NCBI GenBank assembly: GCA_903908495.1
Contig: CAIVSK010000403.1
Coordinates: 1 to 60,478, forward strand
Source of the DNA: Akkermansiaceae bacterium
GTDB lineage: Bacteria > Verrucomicrobiota > Verrucomicrobiia > Verrucomicrobiales > Akkermansiaceae
Direction of reading: 5' to 3'
DNA length: 60,478 bases
How positions within the stretch are numbered: the stretch's first letter is position 1; every line of letters starts with the position of its first letter. Positions 42,798 through 52,038 of the stretch are shown in pieces. The translations under genes and the position numbers were made by a program. The notes below the pieces were generated by a model, which did not search any database, was not told the DNA's origin, and saw only the letters and a list, made by a program, of their open reading frames with translations.

Positions 42798-42812
42798 GAT
42801 AGTTATCAGTTA

Positions 42813-43727
42813 TCAATTATTAGCCAGGCGGTCTCGTGTCGTTACCGAGGCTTGGACGTTGCGGGACTCGGTTTCGAGGCGGAGGATGGTCTTTTCGGCG
42901 GCGTCGCGGATTTTCACGATGAATTGGAAGCGCTCGTCGCACTCGGCGATGCGCTGGGGGGACAGCAGGTCCCATTGCTTCGTTTGGTCCCACACCTTGG
43001 CAATGCAGGTGTAGCGGGCGAGGCAGTGGTCGAGGACGGTCAGGCACCGGCGCATTTGGGCGTTGGTATATCTTGGAACTGCATTGGAGCGGTCGCCAAA
43101 CATCAGGTGCAGGATGTTGGTGGCGGCGGCTGCGGCGGTGAGTGCCGGGCGCGGATCCTGCTCTTGCTTGAGGCAGTATTGAATGGTGTCTTCGGCCAGT
43201 TTCGCCGCTGAGGGGGTGAGTTCCGGGCGAGTGCCAATCGATGGTTCAGTGAGAAAAAAGTGCAGCGCGTTGTAGTTGCCGTAGTGGGCCGGATCGAGTT
43301 GGTAGGCAAACCGCAGCTTGTCTTCGGCCTGGCGGCGCAGATAGCGCTTGAGTGCTTCGCTGGTGCCCCTGGGATTGGTGCGCGTTTCGCATGCGCCTTC
43401 CAAAGAAGTTAGCAGAATGCCTAAACGGCCGTTGACGGAGGTGGCCGCTGTGGCTGGCGCGGCTTCGTCATTGATTGCGGGCGTGGCCGGGTTGCCGTTT
43501 GCGGGAGTCGGCGTTCCGCCCGCCATTCCAGCGTCGAAGAAGGTGTCCACCGGCCCTTGCATCGCCATCGCTATAACCTCGCCATACGGGCTGCAGTTGA
43601 TGCCGAACGGGTTCAACGGGACATCCAGGTCGGCGTTGGCGGTCAGTGGCCGTCCCGCCAATATCCACGCGAGCGCCCCGGAGCCGATAAGGCCGGTGCT
43701 GAGCAGGATGGATGGGAGGCGTGACAT
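42813..43727 (-). CDS. Secreted protein of unknown function ahead of pilT
   Basis: A 304-residue protein with a signal anchor (LPSILLSTGLIGSGALAWILAG). The body is largely helical (LKRYLRRQAEDKLRFAYQLDPAHYGNYNALHFFL; MRRCLTVLDHCLARYTCIAKVWDQ), reminiscent of TPR-like helical hairpins, and has several Cys. I recognise no family. Same strand and 15 bp upstream of pilT, so probably co-transcribed with the machine. Confidence 0.65.
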   Translation of the reverse strand: MSRLPSILLSTGLIGSGALAWILAGRPLTANADLDVPLNPFGINCSPYGEVIAMAMQGPVDTFFDAGMAGGTPTPANGNPATPAINDEAAPATAATSVNGRLGILLTSLEGACETRTNPRGTSEALKRYLRRQAEDKLRFAYQLDPAHYGNYNALHFFLTEPSIGTRPELTPSAAKLAEDTIQYCLKQEQDPRPALTAAAAATNILHLMFGDRSNAVPRYTNAQMRRCLTVLDHCLARYTCIAKVWDQTKQWDLLSPQRIAECDERFQFIVKIRDAAEKTILRLETESRNVQASVTTRDRLANN

Positions 43728-43766
43728 GAGATGGAGGGGGGTGAGTTGTCGGTGGCAGCAAAGCGA

Positions 43767-44534
43767 TTAGGAGGAATGCTGGGTGCGGAAACAGAGTCGG
43801 GATATGCCTGCGTAAACTGCCAGAATGCCGGCGAAATACAGTGCCATGGTCCAGAAGGCGGTCGAGGGCAGCGCGCCGCTCTTGAAGTAAAGACGCTGGG
43901 TCAGGTCGGCGAAGCGGTATTGGGGCGAATACAACCAGAGTCCCCGCAGGAGGGGATTCGCCTCCAATTTCAGCATGTTTTCGAGGTAGCCTACGCCCCA
44001 CAGGCCATAGACGGCGAGGGCGAGCGAGACGCTGAAGCCGACGATGCTGCCGAAGCGGGAGGCCAGCGCCACGGCCAGGGCCAGCAGTTGTGCGATGACC
44101 AGCAGGAACAGGCTGGCATATTGAAGGTTGAGGACCCACCACAACGAGCGTTCCACGGGGTCGGCAGGACTCGCGGCCCATTGGCAGATGGCCGCAGTGG
44201 CCAGGGTCATCGGCGCGATGAAGCAAAACACCGCCAGCCAAATCTCAAACAACTGGCGGGTGGCGGAAATCCCCGTGGTCAGAAAGTACTCGCCCATGCC
44301 GGACTTGGCATTGTCCTCACCTTGGCGGGCGGCAGTGAAAAAGCCCCACAGCAAGGTGCAGCACCAGAGAGTGTTCCAGGCGGCGAGAATCCGCGCGGGT
44401 TGCACCAGCAGCGGCTTCTCCGTCGCGCTGGACAGCAGCGGCAGGACGAAGGGCAGGAGCGTGATGGCTAGCGCGCAGATGGCCCATGCCTTGCGTTGGA
44501 AAATGGTCGCGACGGTGAGGCGGTAGAGTCTCAT
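43767..44534 (-). CDS. Multi-pass membrane protein at the head of the pilus/secretion locus
   Basis: A 255-residue integral membrane protein with about six hydrophobic segments (for example AICALAITLLPFVLPLLS, LFEIWLAVFCFIAPMTLATAAICQW, ASLFLLVIAQLLALAVALAS, IVGFSVSLALAVYGLWG, FWTMALYFAGILAVYAGISRLCF). The layout is like an ABC-2 permease half, but no partner ATPase is adjacent, so transport function is unproved. It is the first gene of the minus-strand locus and lies downstream of a predicted promoter at 44710-44738. Confidence 0.6.
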   Translation of the reverse strand: MRLYRLTVATIFQRKAWAICALAITLLPFVLPLLSSATEKPLLVQPARILAAWNTLWCCTLLWGFFTAARQGEDNAKSGMGEYFLTTGISATRQLFEIWLAVFCFIAPMTLATAAICQWAASPADPVERSLWWVLNLQYASLFLLVIAQLLALAVALASRFGSIVGFSVSLALAVYGLWGVGYLENMLKLEANPLLRGLWLYSPQYRFADLTQRLYFKSGALPSTAFWTMALYFAGILAVYAGISRLCFRTQHSS

Positions 44535-44709
44535 GGCGATTCTTGCATGGGTTCGTCACAATCAATCAGGGCGGCGTTTATACTGAAAACGAAAGTAAGT
44601 AAAGAAGCTGCCGCCGTGCTGGGCGTCTTCAGGGACTCGTTGGATGGAAATGCGCGTGGCATGGTAAATATTTTAATTCTCAGGCAATTATGCCGACCAG
44701 ATACGTACG

Positions 44710-44738
44710 TAATTATGCCGAAATCCCGATGTCGTCAA
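44710..44738 (-). promoter_or_regulatory. Predicted promoter of the pilus locus (shared-core motif, site 2)
   Basis: Minus strand: -35 TTGACG (44733-44738), 17-bp spacer, -10 TAATTA (44710-44715). Spacer positions 7-17 read GGATTTCGGCA, the weakest match to the shared GTATTTTTACT core. The leader to the start at 44534 is about 170 bases. TACGTACGTA just downstream recurs at site 3. Confidence 0.5.
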
Positions 44739-44945
44739 ATTAAAAATTTATTTTTCTTTTTTTGAACCGGGCGGGACCGGGTCGGAGGGCGGTGGCAGTC
44801 GCCCTTTATGGTAGCGGCAGCCTTCGATGGGTGCCCGCCGCTGTGCGGCAATCCTGCAAAATCCCGTCCGCTCAGGGGCGGATCGGTGGTTGCGGAGTGG
44901 CAGCGCTGGAAGTGTTCCGCTTCTTCGGCTCCATGGATGCCAGAC

Positions 44946-44970
44946 AAAAAGGTGCTTCTCATATCACCTA
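44946..44970 (-). terminator. Weak possible terminator after cassette 1
   Basis: Minus strand AGGTG (44965-44969) pairs with CACCT (44950-44954) around a 10-base loop and is followed by TTTTTG. The stem is only 5-6 bp, so it is a weak candidate, about 42 bp after the stop of the large pseudopilin A1. Confidence 0.4.
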
Positions 44971-45011
44971 TACAATTTTAAAAAAATAACAGATAGTCAA
45001 TAAGAAATTCA

Positions 45012-47228
45012 TTATTCTTGACCGCTTCCATTTCCTGAATAGTCGGGAGGATAGAATTCGCGGCGGCGTTCTTCGATGAGCACCAGCCAGTTCATCATGG
45101 AGATGGGCGGCAGTTCGGCCGGATGGGTGATCGGGCGCAAGTTCACATGAATACGGTTGGAGGCCACGCTCGCGCCACTCAACGCCATGGTATCCAGCGG
45201 GTGGACTGGCAGGCTGGCCGCTTCATTGGCCACCGAGCCGACTTGGCCGGAGAAGCTCACCCCGAACGGATCGAGTTCAACCCCATAGCGTTTTTCCGGG
45301 GTGAAAATCGAGCAGGGCGGATAGTAGAGACCCGGCGGGGAATAGCCCGAGGGCGGGACGGCGGGCGTGGTATTGAAATCGTCGCCGAAATACAAGCGCA
45401 GGTTGGTCACCAGTGAGAAGCCCTTGCTAAATGACGTTAGATCGGCGCATTCCTGCAGGATCACCCCGTAATCCGCATCCGAGCAGGGAATCGCCGGCTT
45501 GGTTAGAAACGTGCCGCCCGTTTCCGCCGAGTAGTCGACGTTGACCACCAGGGAATGATTCACTGCGGTGTCATCCGCCCGGAGCACGGCCAGGAACGCG
45601 GCGAGACGTTTTGGATAGACGGCGATGCAGGTCTTGCCGGATGGCAGTGGCTTTATTTCAAACGGATAGCTCGGTTTGAAATAGCCGGCCTTGGCCGCTC
45701 CCACCAGCGGGTCGCCAAAGCGGGCATTGTTAAAGGTGACCGGTCCGCTCATGCCCGTTTGGTAGGCAAACTGCGGGCTTGATCCATAGGCCAAATCGAC
45801 CACCGCAGTGCCGAAATCGTAGGTTTGGTCTTGCTCGCAAGCATGGATATATCCCGTGGGAAGACCGGTGACCAGGCCCGCGCTCAGGGCCAGCGTCAGG
45901 TTCTGCCGGACCCCCTCCTTGATGTAGGAAAAGCGCAGGCTCGTGGGCGTCGGGTTCGACGCGCTGGCGGCCTCGGTTATGTCCAGGCGCATCGCGCATT
46001 GCAGCGAGCCGAGGGAATAATTGTCCCAGCTGGTGGATGACAAGACGTCGGTTTCGGCGGCATGCGAGAAGCGGTCGAAGTAATCGGGGCCGCGGTTGAT
46101 CGGAACGAAGGCGGCGCGGCCACTCTCCGAGGCCATTGACACGGGGAAGAAGTCGCCCTGGGTGAGTTGATAGGCCTCGCGCACACCCGCTGCGAGCGGA
46201 TCCCCGGTGAAGCATTGGCCGCCCACCGTGGTGTTGGCGGAGAGGGCTGCGCCGCGGCGGGTGGCCAGTGCCGTCAGCGCGGTGCTGCCATCCACCACCG
46301 CCCGGCCGATGAACACGCCGCCGGTGATGGTGACGTCGCCCCAGGGATCGCCCCCGCCATGCTCACCGAGCTCCATGAAGGAGGATGCGGAAATCGGCAG
46401 CTGGGATGGAATTTCATAAATTGACAACACGAAGTCGCGCCGCTGCATCATGGAACCCGTGGTGGAGGCGTCCGCTTCGGCGAGGTTCACTGAGAAGCCC
46501 CACCAATTGTGCTTCGCAACAAACGGCTGGCCGGGGCGCGTGTAGCCGAAGCAAATTTTTGGATAGGTAACGATGTTGAAATTCGGATAGGCGTCGACCG
46601 GCAGAGCCACACCGTTCTGTGCCAACGGGCCATACACCTTGCTGGAGGAGATGATCGGCCAGGTCGGGTCGCGGGTGGAGTCGTTGCGGTTGTCGCAGGT
46701 CAGCGGCACCGGATAGCCGCTGCCCAGGCTGCGGTTGATGCCGGCCGAGACGAAGCCGGTATCGGTGCCAAGCGCCTTGAAGATCAAACTCGGATTATCC
46801 AGGGCTGCGTCGCCGGAATTGGAGCCCACCGGCAGCGCCGCGCCGAGCGCCATCGCCAGCTGGCTGGAAATCGATTGGCGGGCATTGGCCGCCGTGAGCG
46901 CGTCGGTGAAAATATTCTCCCAGCGCAAGGGATCGGAGTGGGTGGTGTTGGCATTGGAGAGCGATTGCATGGCACCGATGGCCCGGTTAGGGGTGATGGC
47001 CACGATCGAGCGCAGAATCGCCTCCTGCTTTTCACTGTAATCCAATTGCAGTTGCACCCCTGCTTGGACGGTTTGAGCGGCCGCCGCCCGCCGATAGGCA
47101 AACACCATCAACAGCGTTAGCAAGGTCCCGATGGAGAGCACCAGCAGAAATGAGACAAAGCCGCAGGGGTGGCGCTCGGGAGTGGAGAATTTCATGACAA
47201 GGATTGCAAAAACGCCACCCGGATTCAT
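45012..47228 (-). CDS. Cassette 1 protein A: very large GspK/PilX-like pseudopilin
   Basis: A 738-residue protein. Near the N-terminus, MKFSTPERHPCG precedes FVSFLLVLSIGTLLTLLMVFAYRRA, a prepilin-like leader and hydrophobic helix lacking the usual Glu at +5, as in GspK. The rest is a huge outside domain with recurring segments in common with protein A2 of cassette 2, for example LPSGKTCIAVYPKR, VTNLRLYFGDDFN, and MMNWLVLIEERRREF near the end. The ATG at 47228 overlaps the stop of gene B1 (ATGA); the ATG at 47195 would give the more canonical leader. Conventional GspK is about 300 residues, so this is more than double. Most likely a tip pseudopilin carrying a displayed domain. Confidence 0.78.
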   Translation of the reverse strand: MNPGGVFAILVMKFSTPERHPCGFVSFLLVLSIGTLLTLLMVFAYRRAAAAQTVQAGVQLQLDYSEKQEAILRSIVAITPNRAIGAMQSLSNANTTHSDPLRWENIFTDALTAANARQSISSQLAMALGAALPVGSNSGDAALDNPSLIFKALGTDTGFVSAGINRSLGSGYPVPLTCDNRNDSTRDPTWPIISSSKVYGPLAQNGVALPVDAYPNFNIVTYPKICFGYTRPGQPFVAKHNWWGFSVNLAEADASTTGSMMQRRDFVLSIYEIPSQLPISASSFMELGEHGGGDPWGDVTITGGVFIGRAVVDGSTALTALATRRGAALSANTTVGGQCFTGDPLAAGVREAYQLTQGDFFPVSMASESGRAAFVPINRGPDYFDRFSHAAETDVLSSTSWDNYSLGSLQCAMRLDITEAASASNPTPTSLRFSYIKEGVRQNLTLALSAGLVTGLPTGYIHACEQDQTYDFGTAVVDLAYGSSPQFAYQTGMSGPVTFNNARFGDPLVGAAKAGYFKPSYPFEIKPLPSGKTCIAVYPKRLAAFLAVLRADDTAVNHSLVVNVDYSAETGGTFLTKPAIPCSDADYGVILQECADLTSFSKGFSLVTNLRLYFGDDFNTTPAVPPSGYSPPGLYYPPCSIFTPEKRYGVELDPFGVSFSGQVGSVANEAASLPVHPLDTMALSGASVASNRIHVNLRPITHPAELPPISMMNWLVLIEERRREFYPPDYSGNGSGQE

Positions 47229-48253
47229 TCATGGGTCGTCAAGGTGCCGTTGACTTTGATCGTCCTGTCAATTTCAAAGCTGAGATAGGCCAGCCGATCC
47301 GTGCCAAACGGCGTCACTGTGAGCAGTTCGATGGTCCAACCGCCCTCATGGTCAAACACCGCGTCGTAATCCTTGATGGTGAGCACCCGGCTTTGCGGGA
47401 CGGATTCATTGAGCACCAGCACCGAGCCCGGCAAGGTTGTGCCGGTAACGCCGAGTTGCGGATTTCCCTGATAGGCTTGCACATAGGTCGTCGAACTCGG
47501 ATACAGGTCATTGAGCGTGATGGTGAGCTGCGGCAGGGCGAAACGAATCAACTGAGCCTGGGTCAGCCCGGCAAGCGAACCGTCCGCCACCGGCCAAATT
47601 TGAATATACGACGAGTCGATCTGGGCCACCGGTGCCTGATAGTCCGCCAGCGAAAACACCGCGAAGCACTCCTCACCGCGCACCTTCGTGCGGTCGGCAC
47701 CCGGAACCGATGTCAGCGCGTAGGTGAGGGTGCGGCTGCCATTCTGGGCCACTGACGCTTGCGTGAGCAGGGTGGCCTGGCTGCGATCGAGGTTCACCCC
47801 GGTGCCGCCACTCCCATAGGATTGGACATGGCGCATCAAATTGACGCTCTTGGCGGAGACCGGGTCGTTCGCTCCGTTGAGCAGTCCGTTGACCGCGATA
47901 TCGACGCTGAACATGCGGTCTGCGCGGGTTCGCGGGATCGGGCCATAGGGGTCTTCCGAGTGAATGGTCACGGCCGCCAGCGGGATGTAGGTGCCCACAA
48001 ACGCGGTATCGAGAAGATAACTGGTGGTCGGCGAGTTGGTGAGGAAGGTCCACAACTCAAAGCGGGAGCCTCCTTTATCAACCCCCAGCTGGGACACTTG
48101 CTCGCCATTTGCGGCCACCGAGGCGTCCCACTGGACCCCGGAGGTGGTTTGAAACTGCCGGATGAAATTGGTGTACTCCGCCGTCTCCGCCGGGGCCGCC
48201 GGGCAAGTGGCTAGAATGATGAGGGGAGTGATGCGAAACACGTGGCGTTTCAT
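47225..48253 (-). CDS. Cassette 1 protein B: secreted protein of unknown family
   Basis: A 342-residue protein with a signal peptide (MKRHVFRITPLIILATCPAAPAE). The mature part starts TAEYTNFIRQFQTTSGVQWDASVAANG. Phrases shared with B2 (53664-54689) include RFELWT, SEDPY, IPRTRADR, KVRGEE, YQAP, IQIWPVADGS, TPFGTDRLAYLSF, and TLNDLYPSSTTY. Many beta-strand-like segments suggest a beta-sandwich. I do not recognise the family. The start at 48253 overlaps the stop of C1 (ATGA), which decides it over the frame's earlier ATGs. Its stop overlaps A1. Confidence 0.75.
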   Translation of the reverse strand: MKRHVFRITPLIILATCPAAPAETAEYTNFIRQFQTTSGVQWDASVAANGEQVSQLGVDKGGSRFELWTFLTNSPTTSYLLDTAFVGTYIPLAAVTIHSEDPYGPIPRTRADRMFSVDIAVNGLLNGANDPVSAKSVNLMRHVQSYGSGGTGVNLDRSQATLLTQASVAQNGSRTLTYALTSVPGADRTKVRGEECFAVFSLADYQAPVAQIDSSYIQIWPVADGSLAGLTQAQLIRFALPQLTITLNDLYPSSTTYVQAYQGNPQLGVTGTTLPGSVLVLNESVPQSRVLTIKDYDAVFDHEGGWTIELLTVTPFGTDRLAYLSFEIDRTIKVNGTLTTHE

Positions 48254-48834
48254 GGGTTGCTGTCTTGAGTTGGAGGGATGGGCGCGGGTGGGGCTGGCGT
48301 TGGCTTGGGCGGCAGCACCGAGATCGGGCCGCCTTGATAGGTGGCGACGACCAAATTGGGGTGGTCGAGGAGCAGTTTGGTGACGTCCTCGGCCAGGGGT
48401 TGGGTGCCCTCGGCTTGCTGGCGGCTCACTTCCACGGTAGTGATCCAGCCGCGGTTGCGGGCATGAAATTCGGCCCAGCCCATGAGCAAGACTCCCGCAC
48501 TCAATTGGGTGCGCCCAGCCATGGCTTTGGGAACCAGCAGGATTGCCCGCTTGGGCAGCAGGGTGGCCAAGCCGCCAAAGCACAGGATGTCGGATTGGCT
48601 CAGCAGATCCTTTGCTTGCGTTCGCGACGGATCCTCGCCGTGGGAGGCCGGCAGCAGTTTCATCGGGTCTTCCTGCTGCGTCTTGCGCAGTTGCCGCGCC
48701 AGTTGCTCATGGGTCGCAGCATCCTGCATGACGGGCGCCGCGGCGGTACAAAGCCCCGTCGCCACGGCGCACAGCGCCGCAAGCGGCCATGCGCAGCAAC
48801 GCCTGTGGGTTGATAGAGTGGCTGGCTGAGTCAT
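48250..48834 (-). CDS. Cassette 1 protein C: secreted protein of unknown family
   Basis: A 194-residue protein with a hydrophobic N-terminal segment (WPLAALCAVATGLCTAA) as signal. It shares with C2 (54686-55258) the stretches KDLLSQSDILCFGG, PK-AI, GW-(E/D)F-A-NRGWITTVE, the tail NLVVATYQGGPIS, and a Pro-rich C-terminus. The shared NRGWITTVE-S-QAEG block and the VVATYQGGPIS block are the most conserved. No known family fits. Coupled to B1 by a 4-bp overlap, and 4 bp from D1. Confidence 0.75.
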   Translation of the reverse strand: MTQPATLSTHRRCCAWPLAALCAVATGLCTAAAPVMQDAATHEQLARQLRKTQQEDPMKLLPASHGEDPSRTQAKDLLSQSDILCFGGLATLLPKRAILLVPKAMAGRTQLSAGVLLMGWAEFHARNRGWITTVEVSRQQAEGTQPLAEDVTKLLLDHPNLVVATYQGGPISVLPPKPTPAPPAPIPPTQDSNP

Positions 48835-48838
48835 GGGT

Positions 48839-49573
48839 TCACGGGTTGCGGAAGGTGACCAGCATCACCAGGTCTTGCAGGTCATAGCCGAGAGTGGCTT
48901 TGTTCGCCGTGGTCAACTCCATGAACACGATCACATCCATGGGGCCGATTTTGATTCTCCCGGAAGCATCCAGATACGGTTTGACAAAACCCGCAAGGGA
49001 CGGCGAGTTGTAGCCCGGAAGGTTCGCCGGCGGTGTGTCGCCGTTGAACTGGAACCGCACGTTGTCGCCGATCCGGGAGGTGTAGGTGACGCTGCTGACG
49101 TTGTTAGTTATATAGTATCCGCCGAAATTGATAGGCTGGTTGGCATTGGCGGTGAAGGATATGACGATGCCCTGCTGCTGCACGATGCGGTCGGTGTTGA
49201 AGCCATTGAAGATCGTGCTCCAGCTTGATGAACCGTTGTAGAGGATCTGTCCCAGGGTCTGGACATAAATGGTGGTGCCTCTGGCGTTCTTGGTGGTGAC
49301 GCCCGCCCCGATCATCCGGACGTCGCAGATGAGGTCCTGTTTGGGTGTGATGCCGGGTGGGGTCGACACGGTGACCACGTCCTTGACCGATAATGGATAG
49401 GTGATGTTCCAGGTGAGGTCGGGCTTGGTGCCTGCTTGCACCATGGTTGGGGATGCCGTCAGCTTGCCGAAGGGCACCGAGGGATTGGTGGATTGGGCGC
49501 TTGCCCCGGACAGGCCGCAGGTACAGACCGCCACAACGATTGATGAAACGCGAGGGAATGGGATGGTATTCAT
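48839..49573 (-). CDS. Cassette 1 protein D: secreted beta-rich protein of unknown family
   Basis: A 244-residue protein with a signal peptide (MNTIPFPRVSSIVVAVCTCGLSGASAQ). The mature protein starts PSVPFGKLTASPTMVQAGTKPDLTWNITYP, which has the flow of an Ig/fibronectin-like strand set. It shares with D2 PS-P-G-LTA-PT-VQ-GTKP-LTW, DLICD-R--GAGVTT-N, YNGSS-W--IF, TD-IVQ-QGI, FGG-Y, and GPMDV--FMELT. No known family was recognised. It is the first gene of cassette 1, and the likely promoter is at 49709-49737. Confidence 0.75.
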   Translation of the reverse strand: MNTIPFPRVSSIVVAVCTCGLSGASAQSTNPSVPFGKLTASPTMVQAGTKPDLTWNITYPLSVKDVVTVSTPPGITPKQDLICDVRMIGAGVTTKNARGTTIYVQTLGQILYNGSSSWSTIFNGFNTDRIVQQQGIVISFTANANQPINFGGYYITNNVSSVTYTSRIGDNVRFQFNGDTPPANLPGYNSPSLAGFVKPYLDASGRIKIGPMDVIVFMELTTANKATLGYDLQDLVMLVTFRNP

Positions 49574-49890
49574 GGCATGTTAGATCCGGCCGGTTGCTCT
49601 TGCCTCACCGTCGGAGCGGAATCCCTCATTACAGGTCCACTGGAATCCGAAGCATGGGTAAATCATCCCGTCCTGTTTACGTTCTATCCGGATTCCCACA
49701 AAGGGTAAGCTATACCTTGATATATTAAGAACTCCAAACCATCGCGGGCACAAGAATATGGGGTGCACCCAAGAGTTTCCAAGGGCGCTCAGGTGGAACA
49801 GGGCGCACAACCCGGCCTAACGGAATTAAGCAGCCCGGAGCCAACGCCCCGTGCTGGCGGTTGGAGGCGGCATTACGAGGCACCGTCCCG
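49574..49890. other. Intergenic region between cassettes 1 and 2
   Basis: About 317 bases separate the start of D1 from the stop of A2. It contains the predicted promoter at 49709-49737 and no supported gene. A 76-residue open frame here (49580-49810, minus) has no signal and a composition unlike its neighbours, so I treat it as chance. Confidence 0.55.
49709..49737 (-). promoter_or_regulatory. Candidate promoter of cassette 1
   Basis: Minus strand: TTGGAG (49732-49737), 17-bp spacer, TATAGC (49709-49714). It lacks the shared spacer core of the other five sites, so cassette 1 may be controlled differently. The leader to D1 would be about 135 bases. Confidence 0.4.
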
Positions 49891-52038
49891 CTAGTAAAAC
49901 TCCCGCCTGCGCTCTTCGAGCAGCACCAGCCAGTTCATCATGAAGATGGGCGGGAGGTTGGCCGGATGGGTGATGGGGCTCAAGTTCACCACAACGTTAC
50001 CGGTGGCGATGGTGGCACCGCTCATCGCCTTGGAATCGAGCGGACGCACGGGAACGGCGGCCGTTTCGCTGGCCAGCGAGCCCATCTGCCCGGAAAAGTT
50101 CACCCCGAACGGGTCCATATCCACCCCATAGCGCTTCTCCGGCGCGAACAACGAGCAGGGCGGGTAATACAGCCCTATCGGCGTATAGCCGGCTGGTGGA
50201 CTGGTGGATATCACGTTGAAGTCATCCCCGATATACAGGCGCAGATTGGTCACCAGCGAAAATCCCTTGCTGAAGGACGTCAGATCGCTGCATTCCTGCA
50301 GGATGACCCCGTAATCCAGGTCGGTGCAAGGAATCGATGGCTTGGTCAGGAATGCGCTGCCGGTGGCCACCGTGTAGTCGACGTTGACCACCAGCGAGTT
50401 GTTCACGGCCGTGCTGTCCGCCCCCAGCGCGGTTAGAAACGCGGCGAAGCGCTTGGGATAGACCGCGATGCAAGTTTTTCCGGAGGGCAGGGCCTTGATT
50501 TCAAACGGGTAGCTCGGCCTGAAATAACCGGTCTTGACGGTTCCGACCAGCGGGTCGCCGAAGCGGGCGTTGTTATAGGTGATCGAGCCGGTCATGCCCA
50601 TTTGATAGGCATAGGTGCCGTTTTTGCCATAAGCCAGGTCGACCACAGTGCTGCCGAAATTGTAGGTGGAGTTCTCCTCGCAAGCATAGAGATAGCCAAC
50701 CGGCGAACCGCTGGCCACGCCGGTGGTCAGCGGCACGGTCAGGTCGGTGCGGACTCCGGACTTGAGGTAGGAGAAGCGCAGGACCGTCGGCGACTTGTTC
50801 AAGGCGCTCACCGACTGGGTCACATCCAGGCGCATGGCGCACTGGAGGGCACCGACTGAATAATTGTTCCACGAGGTGGATGACAATACGCTCGTTTCGG
50901 TGGCATGGGTGAGGCGGTCGAAATAGTCCACGCCCCGGTTGATGGGAATGAAGGCGGCGCGCCCGCTCTCGGAAGCCAGCGAGACGGGGAAGAAGCTGCC
51001 CTGGGTGAGCAGATAGGCCTCGCGCACGCCCGGCGTGAACGGATCGCCGGTGAAACTCTGCCCGCCCACCGTGGTGCTGTTGGACAGGCTGGCACCGCGA
51101 CGGGTGGCCAGCGCCGAGAGCGCGGTGGTGCCGTCCACCTGTGCCTGTCCGGCGAAGATGCCGCCGGTGATGGTGAAGTTCTGCCAGGCGCTGCCGGAGG
51201 CATATTGGCCCAGTTCCATGAACGAGGAGGCGGAAATGGCCAACTGGGAGGGAATCTCATAGATCGAGTACACGAAGTTGCGGCGCGACAGCACGGCGGC
51301 GGTCGAGGCGGCATCCGGTTCGGACAGATCCATTGAAAACCCCCACCAATTGCGCTTCGCCACAAACGGTTGGCCGGGGCTCGCGTAACCGAAATTAATG
51401 TTCGGATAGGTGATGATATTGAAATTCGGATAGCTGGCATAGGGGAGCGAGATGCCGCTTTGCGCCAGTGAGCCGTACAACTTGTTGCTAGAGATGATCG
51501 GCCACGTCTTGTCGCGGTTGTTGTCGTTTGAATTGTTGCAGCTCAGCGGCACCGGATAGCCGGAGCCGAGACTGTTGTTGATGCCCGGGGTCACATAGTC
51601 GGAGCCGCCGCCGATTGACTTGAAGATCAAACTGGGCGTGCCGAGGGCGGCATCCCCGGAATTGGCCACCTGCGGCGCGGTGGCACCCAGCGCCGTGAGC
51701 AGTTGGCTGGATACTGACTGGCGGGAATTGGCCAGGTCAAGGGCCTCCGTAAAGATGTTCTGCCAGCGCAGCGGATCACTGATGGTGCTGCTGGAATTGG
51801 ATAGACTCTGCATCGCGCGGATCGTCCGGTTGGGGGCGATGGCCACGATGGAGCGCAGGATGGCCTCCTCCTTATCGCCGTAATCCACCTCCAGCTGCAC
51901 GGTGGATTGGATCGAGCGCGAGGTCGATGCCCGCTTGTAGGCAAACACCATCAGCAGCGTCAGTAACATCCCCATCGACAATACCAGCAGGTACGAGACA
52001 TAGCCGGATGGGTGCCGGCTGAGGGTGGTCGTTTTCAT
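49891..52038 (-). CDS. Cassette 2 protein A: very large GspK/PilX-like pseudopilin
   Basis: A 715-residue protein. MKTTTLSRHPSG precedes YVSYLLVLSMGMLLTLLMVFAYKRA, the same leader and helix type as A1 and again without Glu at +5. Alignable along the whole length with A1: VDYGDKEEAILRSIVAIAPNRTIRAMQSLSN at the start, LPSGKTCIAVYPKR, CSDLTSFSKGFSLVTN, and NWLVLLEERRREFY at the C-terminus, where it ends 12 residues earlier than A1. The ATG at 52038 overlaps the stop of the pilin gene (52035), which fixes the start. Last gene of cassette 2. Confidence 0.8.
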   Translation of the reverse strand: MKTTTLSRHPSGYVSYLLVLSMGMLLTLLMVFAYKRASTSRSIQSTVQLEVDYGDKEEAILRSIVAIAPNRTIRAMQSLSNSSSTISDPLRWQNIFTEALDLANSRQSVSSQLLTALGATAPQVANSGDAALGTPSLIFKSIGGGSDYVTPGINNSLGSGYPVPLSCNNSNDNNRDKTWPIISSNKLYGSLAQSGISLPYASYPNFNIITYPNINFGYASPGQPFVAKRNWWGFSMDLSEPDAASTAAVLSRRNFVYSIYEIPSQLAISASSFMELGQYASGSAWQNFTITGGIFAGQAQVDGTTALSALATRRGASLSNSTTVGGQSFTGDPFTPGVREAYLLTQGSFFPVSLASESGRAAFIPINRGVDYFDRLTHATETSVLSSTSWNNYSVGALQCAMRLDVTQSVSALNKSPTVLRFSYLKSGVRTDLTVPLTTGVASGSPVGYLYACEENSTYNFGSTVVDLAYGKNGTYAYQMGMTGSITYNNARFGDPLVGTVKTGYFRPSYPFEIKALPSGKTCIAVYPKRFAAFLTALGADSTAVNNSLVVNVDYTVATGSAFLTKPSIPCTDLDYGVILQECSDLTSFSKGFSLVTNLRLYIGDDFNVISTSPPAGYTPIGLYYPPCSLFAPEKRYGVDMDPFGVNFSGQMGSLASETAAVPVRPLDSKAMSGATIATGNVVVNLSPITHPANLPPIFMMNWLVLLEERRREFY

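Larger units (their letters stand above)
44535..45011. other. Intergenic region between cassette 1 and the pilus locus
   Basis: About 480 bases. It contains the predicted promoter at 44710-44738 for the membrane protein and pilus locus, two direct ATTATGCCG repeats around it (44687-44720), GTAAGTAAAG (near 44595) like the strings at 60104-60112, an AT-rich tract to 44760, then GC-rich DNA and the possible terminator of cassette 1. Short open frames here are not supported. Confidence 0.6.

Noticed and set aside
44735-44962. 75-residue frame after cassette 1
   Set aside because: Low-complexity, overlaps the AT-rich promoter region and lacks a ribosome binding site.
49580-49810. 76-residue frame between the two cassettes
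   Set aside because: No signal peptide, no match to neighbours, and it spans a predicted promoter.
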